From [Mycobacterium] crassicus (GTDB lineage Bacteria > Actinomycetota > Actinomycetes > Mycobacteriales > Mycobacteriaceae): a stretch of 64,000 bases of DNA. Below the pieces are notes generated by a model. It saw only the letters and a program-made list of their open reading frames with translations. It ran no database searches and was not told the origin of the DNA. The DNA is taken from positions 2,922,520 through 2,986,519 of the forward strand of contig NZ_CP084029.1 in NCBI RefSeq assembly GCF_020181615.1, in the 5' to 3' direction. The position numbers and the translations under genes are program-made. This document shows, piece after piece, positions 22,869 through 31,851 of this stretch; position 1 is the first letter of the stretch; every line of letters begins with the position of its first letter.

Positions 22869-23921
22869 TCAGGCTCTGAGGCGGCGATGTCTGCTCGGCG
22901 GTGTACCGGTCCAGCGGCTGAAGGCACGGGTGAAGGCGGCGGTCTCGGAATAGCCGAGCTGACGGGCCGTCCCCTCGACGGTGAGCCCGGATTCGAGCAG
23001 TGCCGCCGCCAGCGTCACCCGGACCTCATCCACCAGCGCGCGGTAGCTGGTGCGGTCGGCCGCCAGCCGCCGGTGCAGGGTGCGTTCGGTGATGCAGAGT
23101 TCGTCAGCGATCTCAGCCATGGCCGGCAGTTGACCGGGATCGCGGACCAGGCGGGAGCGCACCAGCGCGGCCATGCCACGGCGCTGACGGCGCGACTCCA
23201 ACAAGTCCTCACACTGCTGCGCGCACACCTGCGCGGTCACGGTGTCTGCGGCCGGCATCGCCAGCGCCAGCGCATCGGCGGGGATGGATACCGCGCTGCG
23301 TGTCGACGTCAGATCGAATTCGACTGTCAGCCAGGGAAAATCCAGCCGGTCGATCGGGAAGTCGATGCCGGGGAGTTCCACTTTCAGCGCGATCGTGGAC
23401 TCCAACTGCCCGATCAGCAGCGGCGCGACGTTGATCACGGCGAACATGTCACGTTCGATCATGAACTCGCGCACGTCGGCGGGAACAGCGCTGTTGTCGA
23501 ATTCGAGGACCGCTCCGTCGGCGGTGTCGCAGCGGGTCAGGCGGTGAAATGTCGACGACAGCGCCGCGTACCGGCAGGCGATGTTGACGGCATCACCCAG
23601 GGTCGGGCTCGCCAGCAACGCATAACCGAGTATCCCCATGTTGGCGAAGTTGTACCGGACGCCGACATCGCGGGCGAACTCGTGCGGATCGCTCACGCGG
23701 GCAAGGATATTGCGCACAATCGCCAGCTCCTGGCCGGCTTGGACCTCGGTGGTGTTGTGACCGATGTCGGCCAGCGACAAATCCGTTCCCGCCAGGCAGT
23801 CGGCGGACGCCACGCCGTGCAGGCGGGCCGCCTCCAGCAGGTGCGAACAGGTCGTCGCCGGGCGCGGGACATCCCAGTGGGTCCCGTAGCCGTCGGCAGC
23901 AGCCACCATATGTCCGAACAT
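22869..23921 (-). CDS. AraC-family transcriptional regulator
   Basis: About 350 aa. The start is chosen at ATG 23921 because GAGGCGG lies 11 bases upstream; 23948 and 23909 are alternatives, the first leaving almost no room before the divergent gene. The N-terminal ligand domain (PF12625-like, SDPHEFARDVGVRYNFANMG, LLASPTLGDAVNIACRYAAL) is followed by a double HTH: MAEIADELCITERTLHRRLA and EGTARQLGYSETAAFTRAFS ahead of WTGTPPSRHRR. Regulators of this type often activate lipid-catabolism genes beside them. Neighbours are a PF10118 gene (same strand) and a divergent SRPBCC gene. Confidence 0.88.
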   Translation of the reverse strand: MFGHMVAAADGYGTHWDVPRPATTCSHLLEAARLHGVASADCLAGTDLSLADIGHNTTEVQAGQELAIVRNILARVSDPHEFARDVGVRYNFANMGILGYALLASPTLGDAVNIACRYAALSSTFHRLTRCDTADGAVLEFDNSAVPADVREFMIERDMFAVINVAPLLIGQLESTIALKVELPGIDFPIDRLDFPWLTVEFDLTSTRSAVSIPADALALAMPAADTVTAQVCAQQCEDLLESRRQRRGMAALVRSRLVRDPGQLPAMAEIADELCITERTLHRRLAADRTSYRALVDEVRVTLAAALLESGLTVEGTARQLGYSETAAFTRAFSRWTGTPPSRHRRLRA

Positions 23922-23942
23922 ATCAAATTGCACCGCCTCGCC

Positions 23943-23948
23943 TAGCAT
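23943..23948 (+). promoter_or_regulatory. -10 hexamer of the SRPBCC gene (leaderless)
   Basis: TAGCAT ends 6 bases before the ATG at 23955, and no ribosome site is visible. This suggests a leaderless transcript starting at the ATG. It lies inside the short divergent region shared with the AraC gene. Confidence 0.42.
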
Positions 23949-23954
23949 CGACGG

Positions 23955-24386
23955 ATGGCCAAACTTGAACTCTCCCGCGACCTGACGCTGCCTCCGGAAC
24001 AGGCGTGGGCCCACGTATCGAACCTGGCCGAACTCGGCGACTGGCTGTCCCTGCATCAGGGCTGGCGATCCGAGCTGCCCGCCGAACTGGCCGTCGGCAC
24101 GACGCTGATCGGGGTGGCCGGCGCCAAGGGAATGCGTAACCGGGTCACCTGGACCGTCCGCAAATTCGAGCCCCCGGCATTGCTGGAGATCAATGGCGAG
24201 GGAGTGGGCGGTACCAAATACGGGTTGGCGTTGGCGATCGCTCCGGCAGCCTCCGGCTCCCGATTCACGCTGCGGCTCGACATGGGTGGCAGACCACTGT
24301 TCGGGCCGATCGGAGCCACCGCCGTGCGCGCGGTCAAGGGCGATATCGAGCGGTCGATCAAGCAGTTTGAGACGCTGTACGCCTGA
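23955..24386 (+). CDS. SRPBCC family protein
   Basis: 143 aa: AKLELSRDLTLPPEQAWAHV, then SNLAELGDWLSLHQGWRSEL, and GSRFTLRLDMGGRPLFGPIG give the START-like fold pattern, with a C-terminal amphipathic helix (DIERSIKQFETLYA). It resembles the protein at 27442-27882 in arrangement (the same DLSSWDKWFTIHEKW-type motif and C-terminal helix). Binding of a hydrophobic ligand is the likely role. Divergent from the AraC gene and convergent with the beta-oxidation cassette. Confidence 0.82.
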   Translation: MAKLELSRDLTLPPEQAWAHVSNLAELGDWLSLHQGWRSELPAELAVGTTLIGVAGAKGMRNRVTWTVRKFEPPALLEINGEGVGGTKYGLALAIAPAASGSRFTLRLDMGGRPLFGPIGATAVRAVKGDIERSIKQFETLYA

Positions 24387-24391
24387 AGCCG

Positions 24392-24439
24392 TCAGTGCCC
24401 CGCCCGGGCGTAGTAGGCGTCCCGGGTGGTGCTGATCAT
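24392..24439 (-). CDS. Micro-ORF coupled to fadE stop (doubtful)
   Basis: A 15-codon frame, MISTTRDAYYARAGH, begins at an ATG that overlaps the TGA of the acyl-CoA dehydrogenase gene as ATGA, the usual coupling signal in this chromosome. It may be the stump of a lost downstream gene or a short translated tail. No family is recognisable. Confidence 0.25.
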   Translation of the reverse strand: MISTTRDAYYARAGH

Positions 24440-25689
24440 CCCGAAAGCAGCCCCTTGGCGATGTGGGTGACCTGAACCTCGTTGCTGCCGGCGTAGATCA
24501 TCAGCGACTTGGCATCCCGGGCCAGCTGTTCCACCCGGTATTCGGTCATGTAGCCGTTGCCGCCGAACAGTTGCACCGCCTCCATCGCGACCTCGGTGGC
24601 CGCCTCCGAGGAGTACAGCTTGATCGCCGATGCCTCGGCCAGCGTCGGGATCTTGCCGTGCTTGGCCTTCTCCAGTGTCTGGAACACCATGTTCTGCACG
24701 TTGATCCGGGCCACCTCCATCTTGGCCAGCTTGAGTTGGATCAGCTGGAACTGGCCGATGTTCTGGCCCCACAGGGTCCGACTCTTGGCGTAGTCGACGC
24801 AGAGCCGATGGCACTCGTTGATGATTCCCAGCGCCAGTGCGGCAACCCCGACCCGTTCGGCGACGAAGTTGGCCCGGGCACTGTCCCGCCCGTCACCGCC
24901 GGTGTGTTCCTCGGTCTCGCCCAGCAGCCGGTCGCGCCCCAACCGCACGTCGCCGAAGAACAACTCACCGGTCGGCGATGAGTGCATGCCCATCTTCTTG
25001 AACGGCTTGCCCTGGGTCAGGCCCGGCATGCCGGCGTCGAGAACGAAGGTGAGCACCTTGCGGTTGCGCGGATCGGCGCCGTCCTGTTCGTCCAGCTTGG
25101 CGTAGACGATGAGCGTGTCGGCGTAGGGGCCGTTGGTGATGAACGTCTTCTGGCCGTTGAGGATGTAGTCGTCACCGTCACGCCGGACATAAGTCTTCAT
25201 CCCGCCGAACGCGTCGGAACCCGCATCCGGCTCGGTGATCGCCCAGGCGGCAATCTTTTCCAGGGTGACCAGCTCCGGCAACCAGCGCTCCTGCTGCGCC
25301 AGGGTGCCGCGCGACATGATCGTGGCGGCCCCCAGGCCGAGACTGACACCGACCGCGGCGACCAATCCCAAACTGACACCGGCGAGTTCGCTGACGAGGA
25401 TCAACCCCATCGAGGCCTGGGCGCCCAGATCGCCGAATCCGCCTTCCGATGACGCGGCCGGCTTACTCCCGGCTTCGGTTGTTTGCTTCGCGTGCAACTT
25501 CTCCAGCCGGCTTTTGATGGCTTCCGCCGCGAGAACGTCGATCCCGAAGTCGGCGAACAGTTTCCGCAGGATCGGATACGGCGGCAGTTCGCCACTCTCC
25601 AGCGCGTCGAGGTTCGGCCGAACCTCCCGGTCGATGAATTCCCGGACGCTGTCCCGGATGAGCTCGTCGGTATCGGACCACTCGATCAT
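24436..25689 (-). CDS. Acyl-CoA dehydrogenase (FadE21-like position)
   Basis: 417 aa. AWAITEPDAGSDAFGGMKT is the FAD/substrate loop; the C-terminal FAD contacts QLFGGNGYMTEY are present. The usual catalytic Glu in IYEGT is Ala (IYAGSNEV), but a Glu in the earlier helix (NFVAERVGVAALALG) fits the alternative base position of isovaleryl-CoA and long-chain dehydrogenases. A 20-aa Lys/Ser-rich insert at about residue 65-85 (HAKQTTEAGSKPAASSE) is unusual. It does the first beta-oxidation step. Its ATG overlaps the SDR stop by 4 bases. M. tuberculosis has fadE21 at this place, so it may be the orthologue. Confidence 0.9.
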   Translation of the reverse strand: MIEWSDTDELIRDSVREFIDREVRPNLDALESGELPPYPILRKLFADFGIDVLAAEAIKSRLEKLHAKQTTEAGSKPAASSEGGFGDLGAQASMGLILVSELAGVSLGLVAAVGVSLGLGAATIMSRGTLAQQERWLPELVTLEKIAAWAITEPDAGSDAFGGMKTYVRRDGDDYILNGQKTFITNGPYADTLIVYAKLDEQDGADPRNRKVLTFVLDAGMPGLTQGKPFKKMGMHSSPTGELFFGDVRLGRDRLLGETEEHTGGDGRDSARANFVAERVGVAALALGIINECHRLCVDYAKSRTLWGQNIGQFQLIQLKLAKMEVARINVQNMVFQTLEKAKHGKIPTLAEASAIKLYSSEAATEVAMEAVQLFGGNGYMTEYRVEQLARDAKSLMIYAGSNEVQVTHIAKGLLSG

Positions 25690-26552
25690 GGCAACCTCGC
25701 CGCGATGTCGTCCATCTGCCAGATACCGTCGGTCTCAATGGTGTCGGTGTCATGCCAGCCGGCCAACCGCGAGATGGCACCACCCTGCACGGCGTACACC
25801 GCGCCGGTGACCGGACACTTCTCGGTGGCCAGGTAAGCCACCAGCGGCGAGATGTTGGCCGGACTGAACAGGTCCAACTCCCCGTCCTCCGGCTCGGCCA
25901 TCAGCGCACCCATGCCGGGGGTGGCCAGGGTGAGCCGGGTGCGAGCGATCGGCGCGATCGCGTTGACCCGCACCCCATAGCGGTCCAACTCCTCGGCGGC
26001 GATCAGGGTCAGTGCGGCGATTCCGGCCTTGGCCGCGCCGTAGTTCGCCTGACCGGCGTTGGGCAGCGTGACCCCGGACCCCGAGGCGGTGTTGATCACC
26101 GCGGCGTTGGGCTGCTCCCCTGCCTTGGACTGCGCCTTCCAATAGGCCGCGGCGTGGTGCAGCATCGCGAAGTGGCCCTTGAGGTGTACCGCGACCACGG
26201 CATCCCACTGCGTCTCTTCCATGCCGGGGATGAATGCGTCCCGCAGGATTCCGGCGTTGTTGACCAACACATCCAATCGGCCGAACTCGTCGATGGCCTG
26301 CTGGACAAGCCGTTCCGCGGCGTTCCATTCGCTGACGCTGTCGGTGTTGGCCACCGCGCGCCCGCCGGCCGCCACGATCTCGTCGACGACCTGCTGCGCG
26401 GTGGTGGTGTCGGCACCCTCGCCGGCGTTGCTTCCACCCAGGTCGTTGACCACCACCGCGGCCCCTTCGGCCGCGAAGAGCAGGGCGTGTTCGCGCCCGA
26501 TGCCGCGCCCGGCGCCGGTGATCACCGCGACCCGGCCTTCCAATGCACCCAT
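25686..26552 (-). CDS. SDR dehydrogenase, MFE-2-like 3-hydroxyacyl-CoA type
   Basis: 288 aa. Cofactor loop TGAGRGIGREHAL, NNAG at about residue 90, catalytic Ser in INTASGSG and YGAAK (Tyr-x3-Lys). VVVNDLGGSNAGEG after the second strand is the hallmark of the dehydrogenase part of multifunctional enzyme type 2 (HSD17B4). It probably oxidises a (3R)-hydroxyacyl-CoA to the 3-oxo form with NAD. Flanked by acyl-CoA dehydrogenase (4-base overlap) and MaoC hydratase (21-bp gap), so it supplies the third step of the cassette. Confidence 0.9.
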   Translation of the reverse strand: MGALEGRVAVITGAGRGIGREHALLFAAEGAAVVVNDLGGSNAGEGADTTTAQQVVDEIVAAGGRAVANTDSVSEWNAAERLVQQAIDEFGRLDVLVNNAGILRDAFIPGMEETQWDAVVAVHLKGHFAMLHHAAAYWKAQSKAGEQPNAAVINTASGSGVTLPNAGQANYGAAKAGIAALTLIAAEELDRYGVRVNAIAPIARTRLTLATPGMGALMAEPEDGELDLFSPANISPLVAYLATEKCPVTGAVYAVQGGAISRLAGWHDTDTIETDGIWQMDDIAARLP

Positions 26553-26573
26553 GTATGACTCCTTGTTGTCGTC

Positions 26574-27440
26574 TTAGTCGGCGATGACGGCCAGGCCGTC
26601 GGTGATCGCCATTTCGCCGGCGCCTACGCGCGCGGTCTCGAATGCGTACGTCGTAGCACCGTCCCCGCGACCGCTGCTCCAGATCCGGGTCTCCAGGTCG
26701 TCGCCGGGCAGCACCATCTTGGAGAACCGCACCGCCAACCGCCGTAGCCGGCTGACATCCGAGCCGGCCACCTCGGTGAGCACCGCCCAGGACGTGAACG
26801 CCATGGTGCACAGGCCGTGCGCGATGATCCCCGGCAGTCCGGCGTCGCGGGCGACTTCCTCGTCCAGGTGGATCGGCATCGGATCACCCGCGGCCGGCCC
26901 GTAGCGGAACGTCTGGTCGTGGTCGACGTGCTGGACCACCTTGGCCACCGGCGCCTGCTCACGCAGTGCGTCATCGAACTTGTGTCCGGGGCTGAGTTCG
27001 CCGATCCTTTTGCCCGCATTGTGTCCGCGGAAGAAGCAGGTCACGTACTGCTCGTTGACCAGTTCGCCGTCCTCGGTGCGGCATTCGAGCAGAATCGCCG
27101 CGCGGGTGCCCTTCTCCAGTCCTTCGTAGCCGATCATCTTGCCGCGGGAGACCAGCTTGTCTCCCGGTCGGACGGGCCGGTGGAAATGGAAGTCCTGCTC
27201 GCCGTGCACCACCCGCGGGATCAGCTCGACCGGTGCCACCTCGACGGCCGGCACCAGCAGTGACTCGAACACCGGCACGATCGCGAACACCGGCGGCGCG
27301 AGGTCCCCGCTGCGGTGCGCGGCGATCGGGTCGTTGGTCGCCTCGGCGTACTCGACGATCCGCTCCCGGGTGACCTCGAAGCGATCCTCGTCGCTCCACT
27401 TGTCCAGCCCCGCATCGTCGAAAGCCAGATCGTCGGGCAT
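26574..27440 (-). CDS. MaoC-family (R)-specific enoyl-CoA hydratase, double hotdog
   Basis: 288 aa from ATG 27440 (upstream SRPBCC stop one base away, TGAGATG). The C-terminal hotdog holds the hydratase-2 motif AGDPMPIHLDEEVARDAG with catalytic Asp and His, then PGIIAHGLCTMAF. The N-terminal hotdog is degenerate, as in eukaryotic MFE-2 hydratase-2 proteins. It hydrates trans-2-enoyl-CoA to the (3R)-hydroxyacyl-CoA, the substrate expected for the neighbouring SDR. Chain length or steroid preference cannot be told from sequence. Confidence 0.92.
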   Translation of the reverse strand: MPDDLAFDDAGLDKWSDEDRFEVTRERIVEYAEATNDPIAAHRSGDLAPPVFAIVPVFESLLVPAVEVAPVELIPRVVHGEQDFHFHRPVRPGDKLVSRGKMIGYEGLEKGTRAAILLECRTEDGELVNEQYVTCFFRGHNAGKRIGELSPGHKFDDALREQAPVAKVVQHVDHDQTFRYGPAAGDPMPIHLDEEVARDAGLPGIIAHGLCTMAFTSWAVLTEVAGSDVSRLRRLAVRFSKMVLPGDDLETRIWSSGRGDGATTYAFETARVGAGEMAITDGLAVIAD

Positions 27441-27441
27441 C

Positions 27442-27882
27442 TCAGGCCGCCGCCGACGCCAGCGCCTCGAGTTGCGCGAGCGTCTTGTCGAGTTGCTTGG
27501 CGCCGTCCTTCTCGACCGCCTTGCCCAGCGCACCCTTGATCAGCGCGCCCTCGAAATCGCCCGCGACGCTGAACTGGGAGCCGTCACCGTCGGGCGTGAC
27601 CGTGAAGTCGAAGCGGCACTTCACGCCCGCCATGCCGGTGCCCGACAGTGTCAGGCTGGTCGGGGCGTCGACCTTCTCGACGGTCCATTCGATCTTGTTG
27701 GCCATCCCGAGCATGACGATCTTGGCCGTCAACGTCGAACCCGGTGCCAGCGCGGCCGGCGGCTCGGTGAGCCACTTCTCGTGGATGGTGAACCACTTGT
27801 CCCAGCTGGACAGGTCGCTGATGGTGTCCCACAGCGCGTTCGGGCTGACGGCAAGGGTTTTGGTGGCTTCGATGTGTCCCAT
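27442..27882 (-). CDS. SRPBCC family protein in beta-oxidation cassette
   Basis: 146 aa: GHIEATKTLAVSPNALWDTI, then SDLSSWDKWFTIHEKWL, with the fold ending in a long helix (KQLDKTLAQLEALASAAA). A START-like hydrophobic-ligand pocket is expected. Tightly packed between the thiolase gene (27-bp gap) and the MaoC gene (1-bp gap), so it is a regular part of the cassette and might bind the acyl substrate or product. No catalytic role can be shown. Confidence 0.85.
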   Translation of the reverse strand: MGHIEATKTLAVSPNALWDTISDLSSWDKWFTIHEKWLTEPPAALAPGSTLTAKIVMLGMANKIEWTVEKVDAPTSLTLSGTGMAGVKCRFDFTVTPDGDGSQFSVAGDFEGALIKGALGKAVEKDGAKQLDKTLAQLEALASAAA

Positions 27883-27909
27883 GATGTGTTCTCCTCGGTT
27901 GTCGACGGT

Positions 27910-29115
27910 TCAGCGCTCGGCGCGCTGGTAGGCGGTGACCACAGCGGCGCCGCCGAGGCCGATGTTGTGTTGCAGGGCGGCGGTGACACCCGGCACCTGA
28001 CGCTTGTCGGCATCACCGCGGAGCTGCCAGGTCAGTTCGGAGCACTGCGCCAACCCGGTGGCCCCCAGCGGATGCCCCTTGGAGATCAGGCCGCCGGACG
28101 GGTTGACCACCCAGCGCCCGCCGTAGGTGGTGTCGCCGTCGTCGATCAGCCTGGGCGCGTCGCCCTCGGCGCACAGCCCCAGCGCTTCGTAGAGCAGCAG
28201 CTCGTTGGCCGAGAAGCAGTCGTGCAGCTCGATCACCTGAAAGTCTTCCGGCCCCAGCCCGGCCTGCTGGTAGACACGTTGCGCGGCTTGCACATTCATG
28301 TCGTAGCCAATCAGGTTCTTGGCGGAGCCGTCGAAGGTGGAGCCGAAGTCGGTGGTCATCGCCTGCCCGACGATCTCGACGGCACGACCGGCCAGGCCGT
28401 GCTTGTCGACGAACGCCTCGCTGGCCAGGATCGCCGCCCCGGAGCCGTCCGAGGTCGGTGAGCACTGGAGCTTGGTGAGCGGGTCGTAGATCATCCGCGA
28501 GCCCAGGATGTCCTCGAGGCTGTATTCGTCCTGGAACTGGGCGTAGGGGTTGTTGACCGAATGCTTGTGGTTCTTGTAGCCGATCTTGGCGAAATGCTCG
28601 GCGGTGGAGCCGTGTTGCTTGATGTGTTCGCGGCCGGCGGCGCCGAACATCCACGGCGCCACCGGGAACAGCACCTCGGAGATCTCGGCCAGCGCGAGCA
28701 CATGCTTTTCCATCGGCTGGGCGCGGTCGTCGTAGGTGGACCCCAGCGAGCCGGGCTTCATCTTCTCGAAGCCCAGCGCGATGGTGCAGTCGGCCAACCC
28801 GCCCCGGATCGCCTGCGCGGCGAGGTAGAGCGCGGTCGACCCGGTCGAACAGTTGTTGTTGACGTTGACGACCGGGATCCCGGTCAGTCCCAATTCGTAC
28901 AGCGCCCGCTGCCCGGAGGTGGACTCGCCGTAGACGTAGCCGACGTAGCCCTGTTCCACCTCGCGGTAGTCGATCCCGGCATCGGCCAGCGCCTTGGTAC
29001 CGGATTCCCGGGCCATGTCCGGGTAGTCCCATGCCGATCCGTCGTCGTTGGTTCGCCGGCCCGGCTTCTCGAACTTCGTCATCCCGACGCCGATCACATA
29101 CACCTTGTTCGCCAT
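27910..29115 (-). CDS. ltp1: Thiolase / SCP2-type lipid-transfer thiolase
   Basis: 401 aa from ATG 29115 (ribosome site AAAGGG), the length I recall for M. tuberculosis Ltp1. Thiolase features: nucleophile Cys in [11 protein letters not shown] (about residue 84), [11 protein letters not shown] with His, and [11 protein letters not shown] with the second His. It has the SCP2/SCPx-type thiolase signature NNPYAQFQ. It cleaves 3-oxoacyl-CoA or acts as a retro-aldolase on sterol side chains. It is the first gene of the leftward cassette, 117 bp from the TetR gene. Confidence 0.95.
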   Translation of the reverse strand: MANKVYVIGVGMTKFEKPGRRTNDDGSAWDYPDMARESGTKALADAGIDYREVEQGYVGYVYGESTSGQRALYELGLTGIPVVNVNNNCSTGSTALYLAAQAIRGGLADCTIALGFEKMKPGSLGSTYDDRAQPMEKHVLALAEISEVLFPVAPWMFGAAGREHIKQHGSTAEHFAKIGYKNHKHSVNNPYAQFQDEYSLEDILGSRMIYDPLTKLQCSPTSDGSGAAILASEAFVDKHGLAGRAVEIVGQAMTTDFGSTFDGSAKNLIGYDMNVQAAQRVYQQAGLGPEDFQVIELHDCFSANELLLYEALGLCAEGDAPRLIDDGDTTYGGRWVVNPSGGLISKGHPLGATGLAQCSELTWQLRGDADKRQVPGVTAALQHNIGLGGAAVVTAYQRAER

Positions 29116-29232
29116 GGTTCCCTTTCGCATCCGACCAGTGGCTAGAAACGTACAGACCTGATTGCATCTTTACAAGGGTGCACAGAGGGACACGAGAGCG
29201 CGAGAGTCCGGTGCGTTGCCGGCCCGGGAAAA

Positions 29233-29868
29233 TCAGTCGGATTGCGGGAAAACACCGGCGGCGACCTGGCGCAGGTGCACGCACGCCCGGTCCCAGCGCC
29301 GCCTGGCGCGTTTCGGATCATCGTCGATGAAGCTCGACACCAGGATGCCGCGCAGCGCATCCATCGCGGTGTAGACGACGTTGCGGATCTCCTTTTGCGC
29401 GGGATGCTCGGGCATGAGTTGGGCGATCGCCGCGATCAAGGTGCCGTTGACGACGGGCTCTACTCGTTCGATGTGTTTGGCCAGCAACCTGTCGGTGCGG
29501 GCAGCCACCCAGAGTTCCACTGTCGCAATGAACATCGGACCCTGGTGCGACTCCCAGAGGAAATTCAACGCCGTCGTCACCGGGTCGGGGATCGAGTCGA
29601 CCTGGCCGAGTTCGCGGATCGCCGCCTGGGTGCGCTGCTGAGCGAGGTGCTCCACCGCTGCCACGACGAGGTCTTCCTTTGACCGGAAGTGATGGACTTG
29701 CGCCCCCCGGGTGACACCGGCGACCTCGGCGATTCGCGGCGTGGTGGTGCCGGCGTAGCCATAGGTCACCAGGCAGTCGATGGTGGCATCGAGAAGCCGA
29801 ACCCGCATCGCGGCACTGCGCTCGGCCTGAGTACGCCGACCCGGTGGCGCACTGCCGTTCGCAGCCAT
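29233..29868 (-). CDS. TetR-family regulator
   Basis: 211 aa from ATG 29868. N-terminal HTH: RVRLLDATIDCLVTYGYAGT, TTPRIAEVAGVTRGAQVHHF, then RSKEDLVVAAVEHL. The C-terminal ligand domain has a Trp-rich helix (ESHQGPMFIATVELWVAA). It lies directly upstream of ltp1 on the same strand and is the natural candidate regulator of the beta-oxidation cassette. The ligand is probably an acyl-CoA, by analogy only. Confidence 0.88.
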   Translation of the reverse strand: MAANGSAPPGRRTQAERSAAMRVRLLDATIDCLVTYGYAGTTTPRIAEVAGVTRGAQVHHFRSKEDLVVAAVEHLAQQRTQAAIRELGQVDSIPDPVTTALNFLWESHQGPMFIATVELWVAARTDRLLAKHIERVEPVVNGTLIAAIAQLMPEHPAQKEIRNVVYTAMDALRGILVSSFIDDDPKRARRRWDRACVHLRQVAAGVFPQSD

Positions 29869-29878
29869 CCAGCCCCTC

Positions 29879-29955
29879 ACCTTCCGGTCGCGCTCCGCGA
29901 CTCCGGCGTCAGCATACCTTTACCAGCGCTGTTACATACGTTCTTGCCGGAAGGT
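29879..29955. promoter_or_regulatory. Separated inverted repeat upstream of TetR gene
   Basis: ACCTTCCGG (29879-29887) and CCGGAAGGT (29947-29955) are perfect 9-bp complements with 59 bases between, inside the 107-bp gap before the TetR start. They could be distant half sites, a leader hairpin, or chance. Confidence 0.25.
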
Positions 29956-29975
29956 AACTGTTGAATGAGGCCCGC

Positions 29976-30953
29976 TCACCAGAGCATGTGCACCTGTTCG
30001 GCCCAGCCGAGCAGACCGTTGACGGCAACACTCGCGCCGTCGTCGGTGCGGATCCGCCCGTCGTAGTGCCCGAAACACTGATGGGTCCCCGGCAACGGTG
30101 ACCGGTGATGGAACGGGGTGAACGTCAGCTCCACCTGGTCGGAGTCGGGGGTGCGGATCGTCCACGGCCCGGTGTATTCCGGGTAGCGCCAGTCCAGTTC
30201 GGCACCGATCTTGGTCAGTCGGCCATCGACGCAGAGCGCGTTCTCGGTGCTGCCGGTGCCGACCGTCCACTTGCCGCCCAGTTGCAGGCCCACCGTGTGG
30301 CCGTCGGTGTGTCCGGAGGCCGCACCCCAGTTCCACACGATGTTGGCCGGCCAGCGTCCGCGCCCGTGGTCGAGCACACCCCACCCGCCGGCGAAGTCGT
30401 AGGTGGTGTCACCGACCCGCACGACACCCCACGCCGGCCGCGCGGTGTGCTTGGCGGTGTACTGGAATCTCCGCTCACTCCACGGCACCACCACCGCCAG
30501 CGTCTCGTGCCCGGCCGGTAGGGCCACGAACAGGTCACCGGTCATCGGGCCGGCAGAGGTCTTGCAGGAGAACCGGATCCGCGTGCCGTCGGGCTCGGTG
30601 GCGAGGTCGATCGCGACCAGGCCACGAGCGGAGGCCGGTCCATCCCCGAGGCTGGTGGGCAGCGATATCCCCCACCCGCCCGGGTGCAGACAACTGCGGC
30701 TCACCTCACGCCCGGAATAGTCCAGGAAGAAGACGTTGCTCACGCCGAGGTAGTCGAGGTCGGCGACCGTTATCGCGATCAGGTGGGTGGGCGTCGTCAG
30801 GCACCAGTACTCCCACCGCTTGGTGCGGCCCCAGCCACCCAGGTTGCAACGGTGCAGCGGTGTTCGGGTCCAACCGATGGCGGCCGGGTTCAGCAACCCG
30901 GACGAGGTGCACAGATCGACAGCCTCGGTGATCTCGCGCTCCGCGGTGGCCAT
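29976..30953 (-). CDS. DUF2804 family protein
   Basis: 325 aa. The sequence follows the DUF2804 pattern: an early LCTSSGLLNPAAIGWTR, WGRTKRWEYWCLTTP, and late GGWGVLDHGRGRWPANIVWN and WNWGAASG. Many Trp residues and beta strands suggest a beta-sandwich related to lipocalin-like AttH/CrtC folds (inference). Function unknown. It lies between the TetR gene and truB, all leftward; it ends 107 bp before TetR. Confidence 0.85.
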   Translation of the reverse strand: MATAEREITEAVDLCTSSGLLNPAAIGWTRTPLHRCNLGGWGRTKRWEYWCLTTPTHLIAITVADLDYLGVSNVFFLDYSGREVSRSCLHPGGWGISLPTSLGDGPASARGLVAIDLATEPDGTRIRFSCKTSAGPMTGDLFVALPAGHETLAVVVPWSERRFQYTAKHTARPAWGVVRVGDTTYDFAGGWGVLDHGRGRWPANIVWNWGAASGHTDGHTVGLQLGGKWTVGTGSTENALCVDGRLTKIGAELDWRYPEYTGPWTIRTPDSDQVELTFTPFHHRSPLPGTHQCFGHYDGRIRTDDGASVAVNGLLGWAEQVHMLW

Positions 30954-30960
30954 CGGCGGA

Positions 30961-31851
30961 CTATAGCGTCGCCGGCCGGATGACGACCACCGACTTGGTC
31001 CGCCTCCCCGAATCCTCCAGTAGCGCGATCACCCGGCCATCGGCATCGGTTGCCGCGTAGATGCCGGCGATGCCTGCGGGTTTCAGCGGGCGTCCGTGGC
31101 TGACATCGATGACCTCGTCGGTAGTGACGTCCCGGCGCGGAAAGGTCTGCAGGCAGGCGTCATCCAGGCTGTAGCTCAGTTGTGGGCTCTCCCCCAGTTC
31201 GTCCAGCGTGCGCGCCTGATCCAGGCCGAAGTTGCCGGCCCGGGTACGCCGCAACGCGGTCAGGTGTCCACCCACCCCCAGCTCGCTGCCCACGTCACGA
31301 GCTAGTGCCCGAACATAGGTACCCGCCGAGCAGTCCACCTCGACGTCCAGATCGACGAACGGCTCGTCGCGCCGCAGCGCCAACAGCTCAAAGCGCTCGA
31401 TACGCACCGGCCGGGCCGGCAGCTCGACGGCACGGCCCTCCCGGGCCAACTGATAGGACCGCGTGCCCGCGACCTTGATCGCACTGACCGCCGAAGGCAC
31501 CTGCGCGATGTCGCCGCGCAGTCCGGCGATCGCCGCGGCGATCTGACTGTCGGTGACGTGCGCCGCCGAAGTCGTCGTCAGCACCTCGCCTTCGGCGTCC
31601 TCGGTCGAGGTGGTCTGCCCCAACCGAATGGTGGCGGCGTAGGACTTCTGCGACGCGGTCAGCAGTCCCAGAATCTTGGTGGCCCGTTCGATGCCGACCA
31701 CCAGCACCCCGGTGGCCATCGGGTCCAACGTGCCGGCGTGGCCGACCTTGCGGGTCCCGAAGAACCTGCGACACCGCGCAACGACGTCGTGGCTGGTGAT
31801 TCCGGCGGGCTTGTCGACGATCACCAGACCGGCCGGCGGGGGTGTGCTCAC
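30961..31851 (-). CDS. truB: tRNA pseudouridine-55 synthase
   Basis: 296 aa from GTG 31851, which overlaps the pptT stop (GTGA). Catalytic Asp in [12 protein letters not shown], the nucleotide-flip motif in [17 protein letters not shown], and [15 protein letters not shown]; the actinobacterial C-terminal domain ends the protein. It makes Psi55 in the T-loop of tRNAs. Same order as in M. tuberculosis. Confidence 0.96.
   Translation of the reverse strand: MSTPPPAGLVIVDKPAGITSHDVVARCRRFFGTRKVGHAGTLDPMATGVLVVGIERATKILGLLTASQKSYAATIRLGQTTSTEDAEGEVLTTTSAAHVTDSQIAAAIAGLRGDIAQVPSAVSAIKVAGTRSYQLAREGRAVELPARPVRIERFELLALRRDEPFVDLDVEVDCSAGTYVRALARDVGSELGVGGHLTALRRTRAGNFGLDQARTLDELGESPQLSYSLDDACLQTFPRRDVTTDEVIDVSHGRPLKPAGIAGIYAATDADGRVIALLEDSGRRTKSVVVIRPATL

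Noticed and set aside
29116..29232. TetR operator upstream of ltp1
   Set aside because: Only short symmetries (GTGCAC, repeated CTCTCG) are present; no convincing palindrome.
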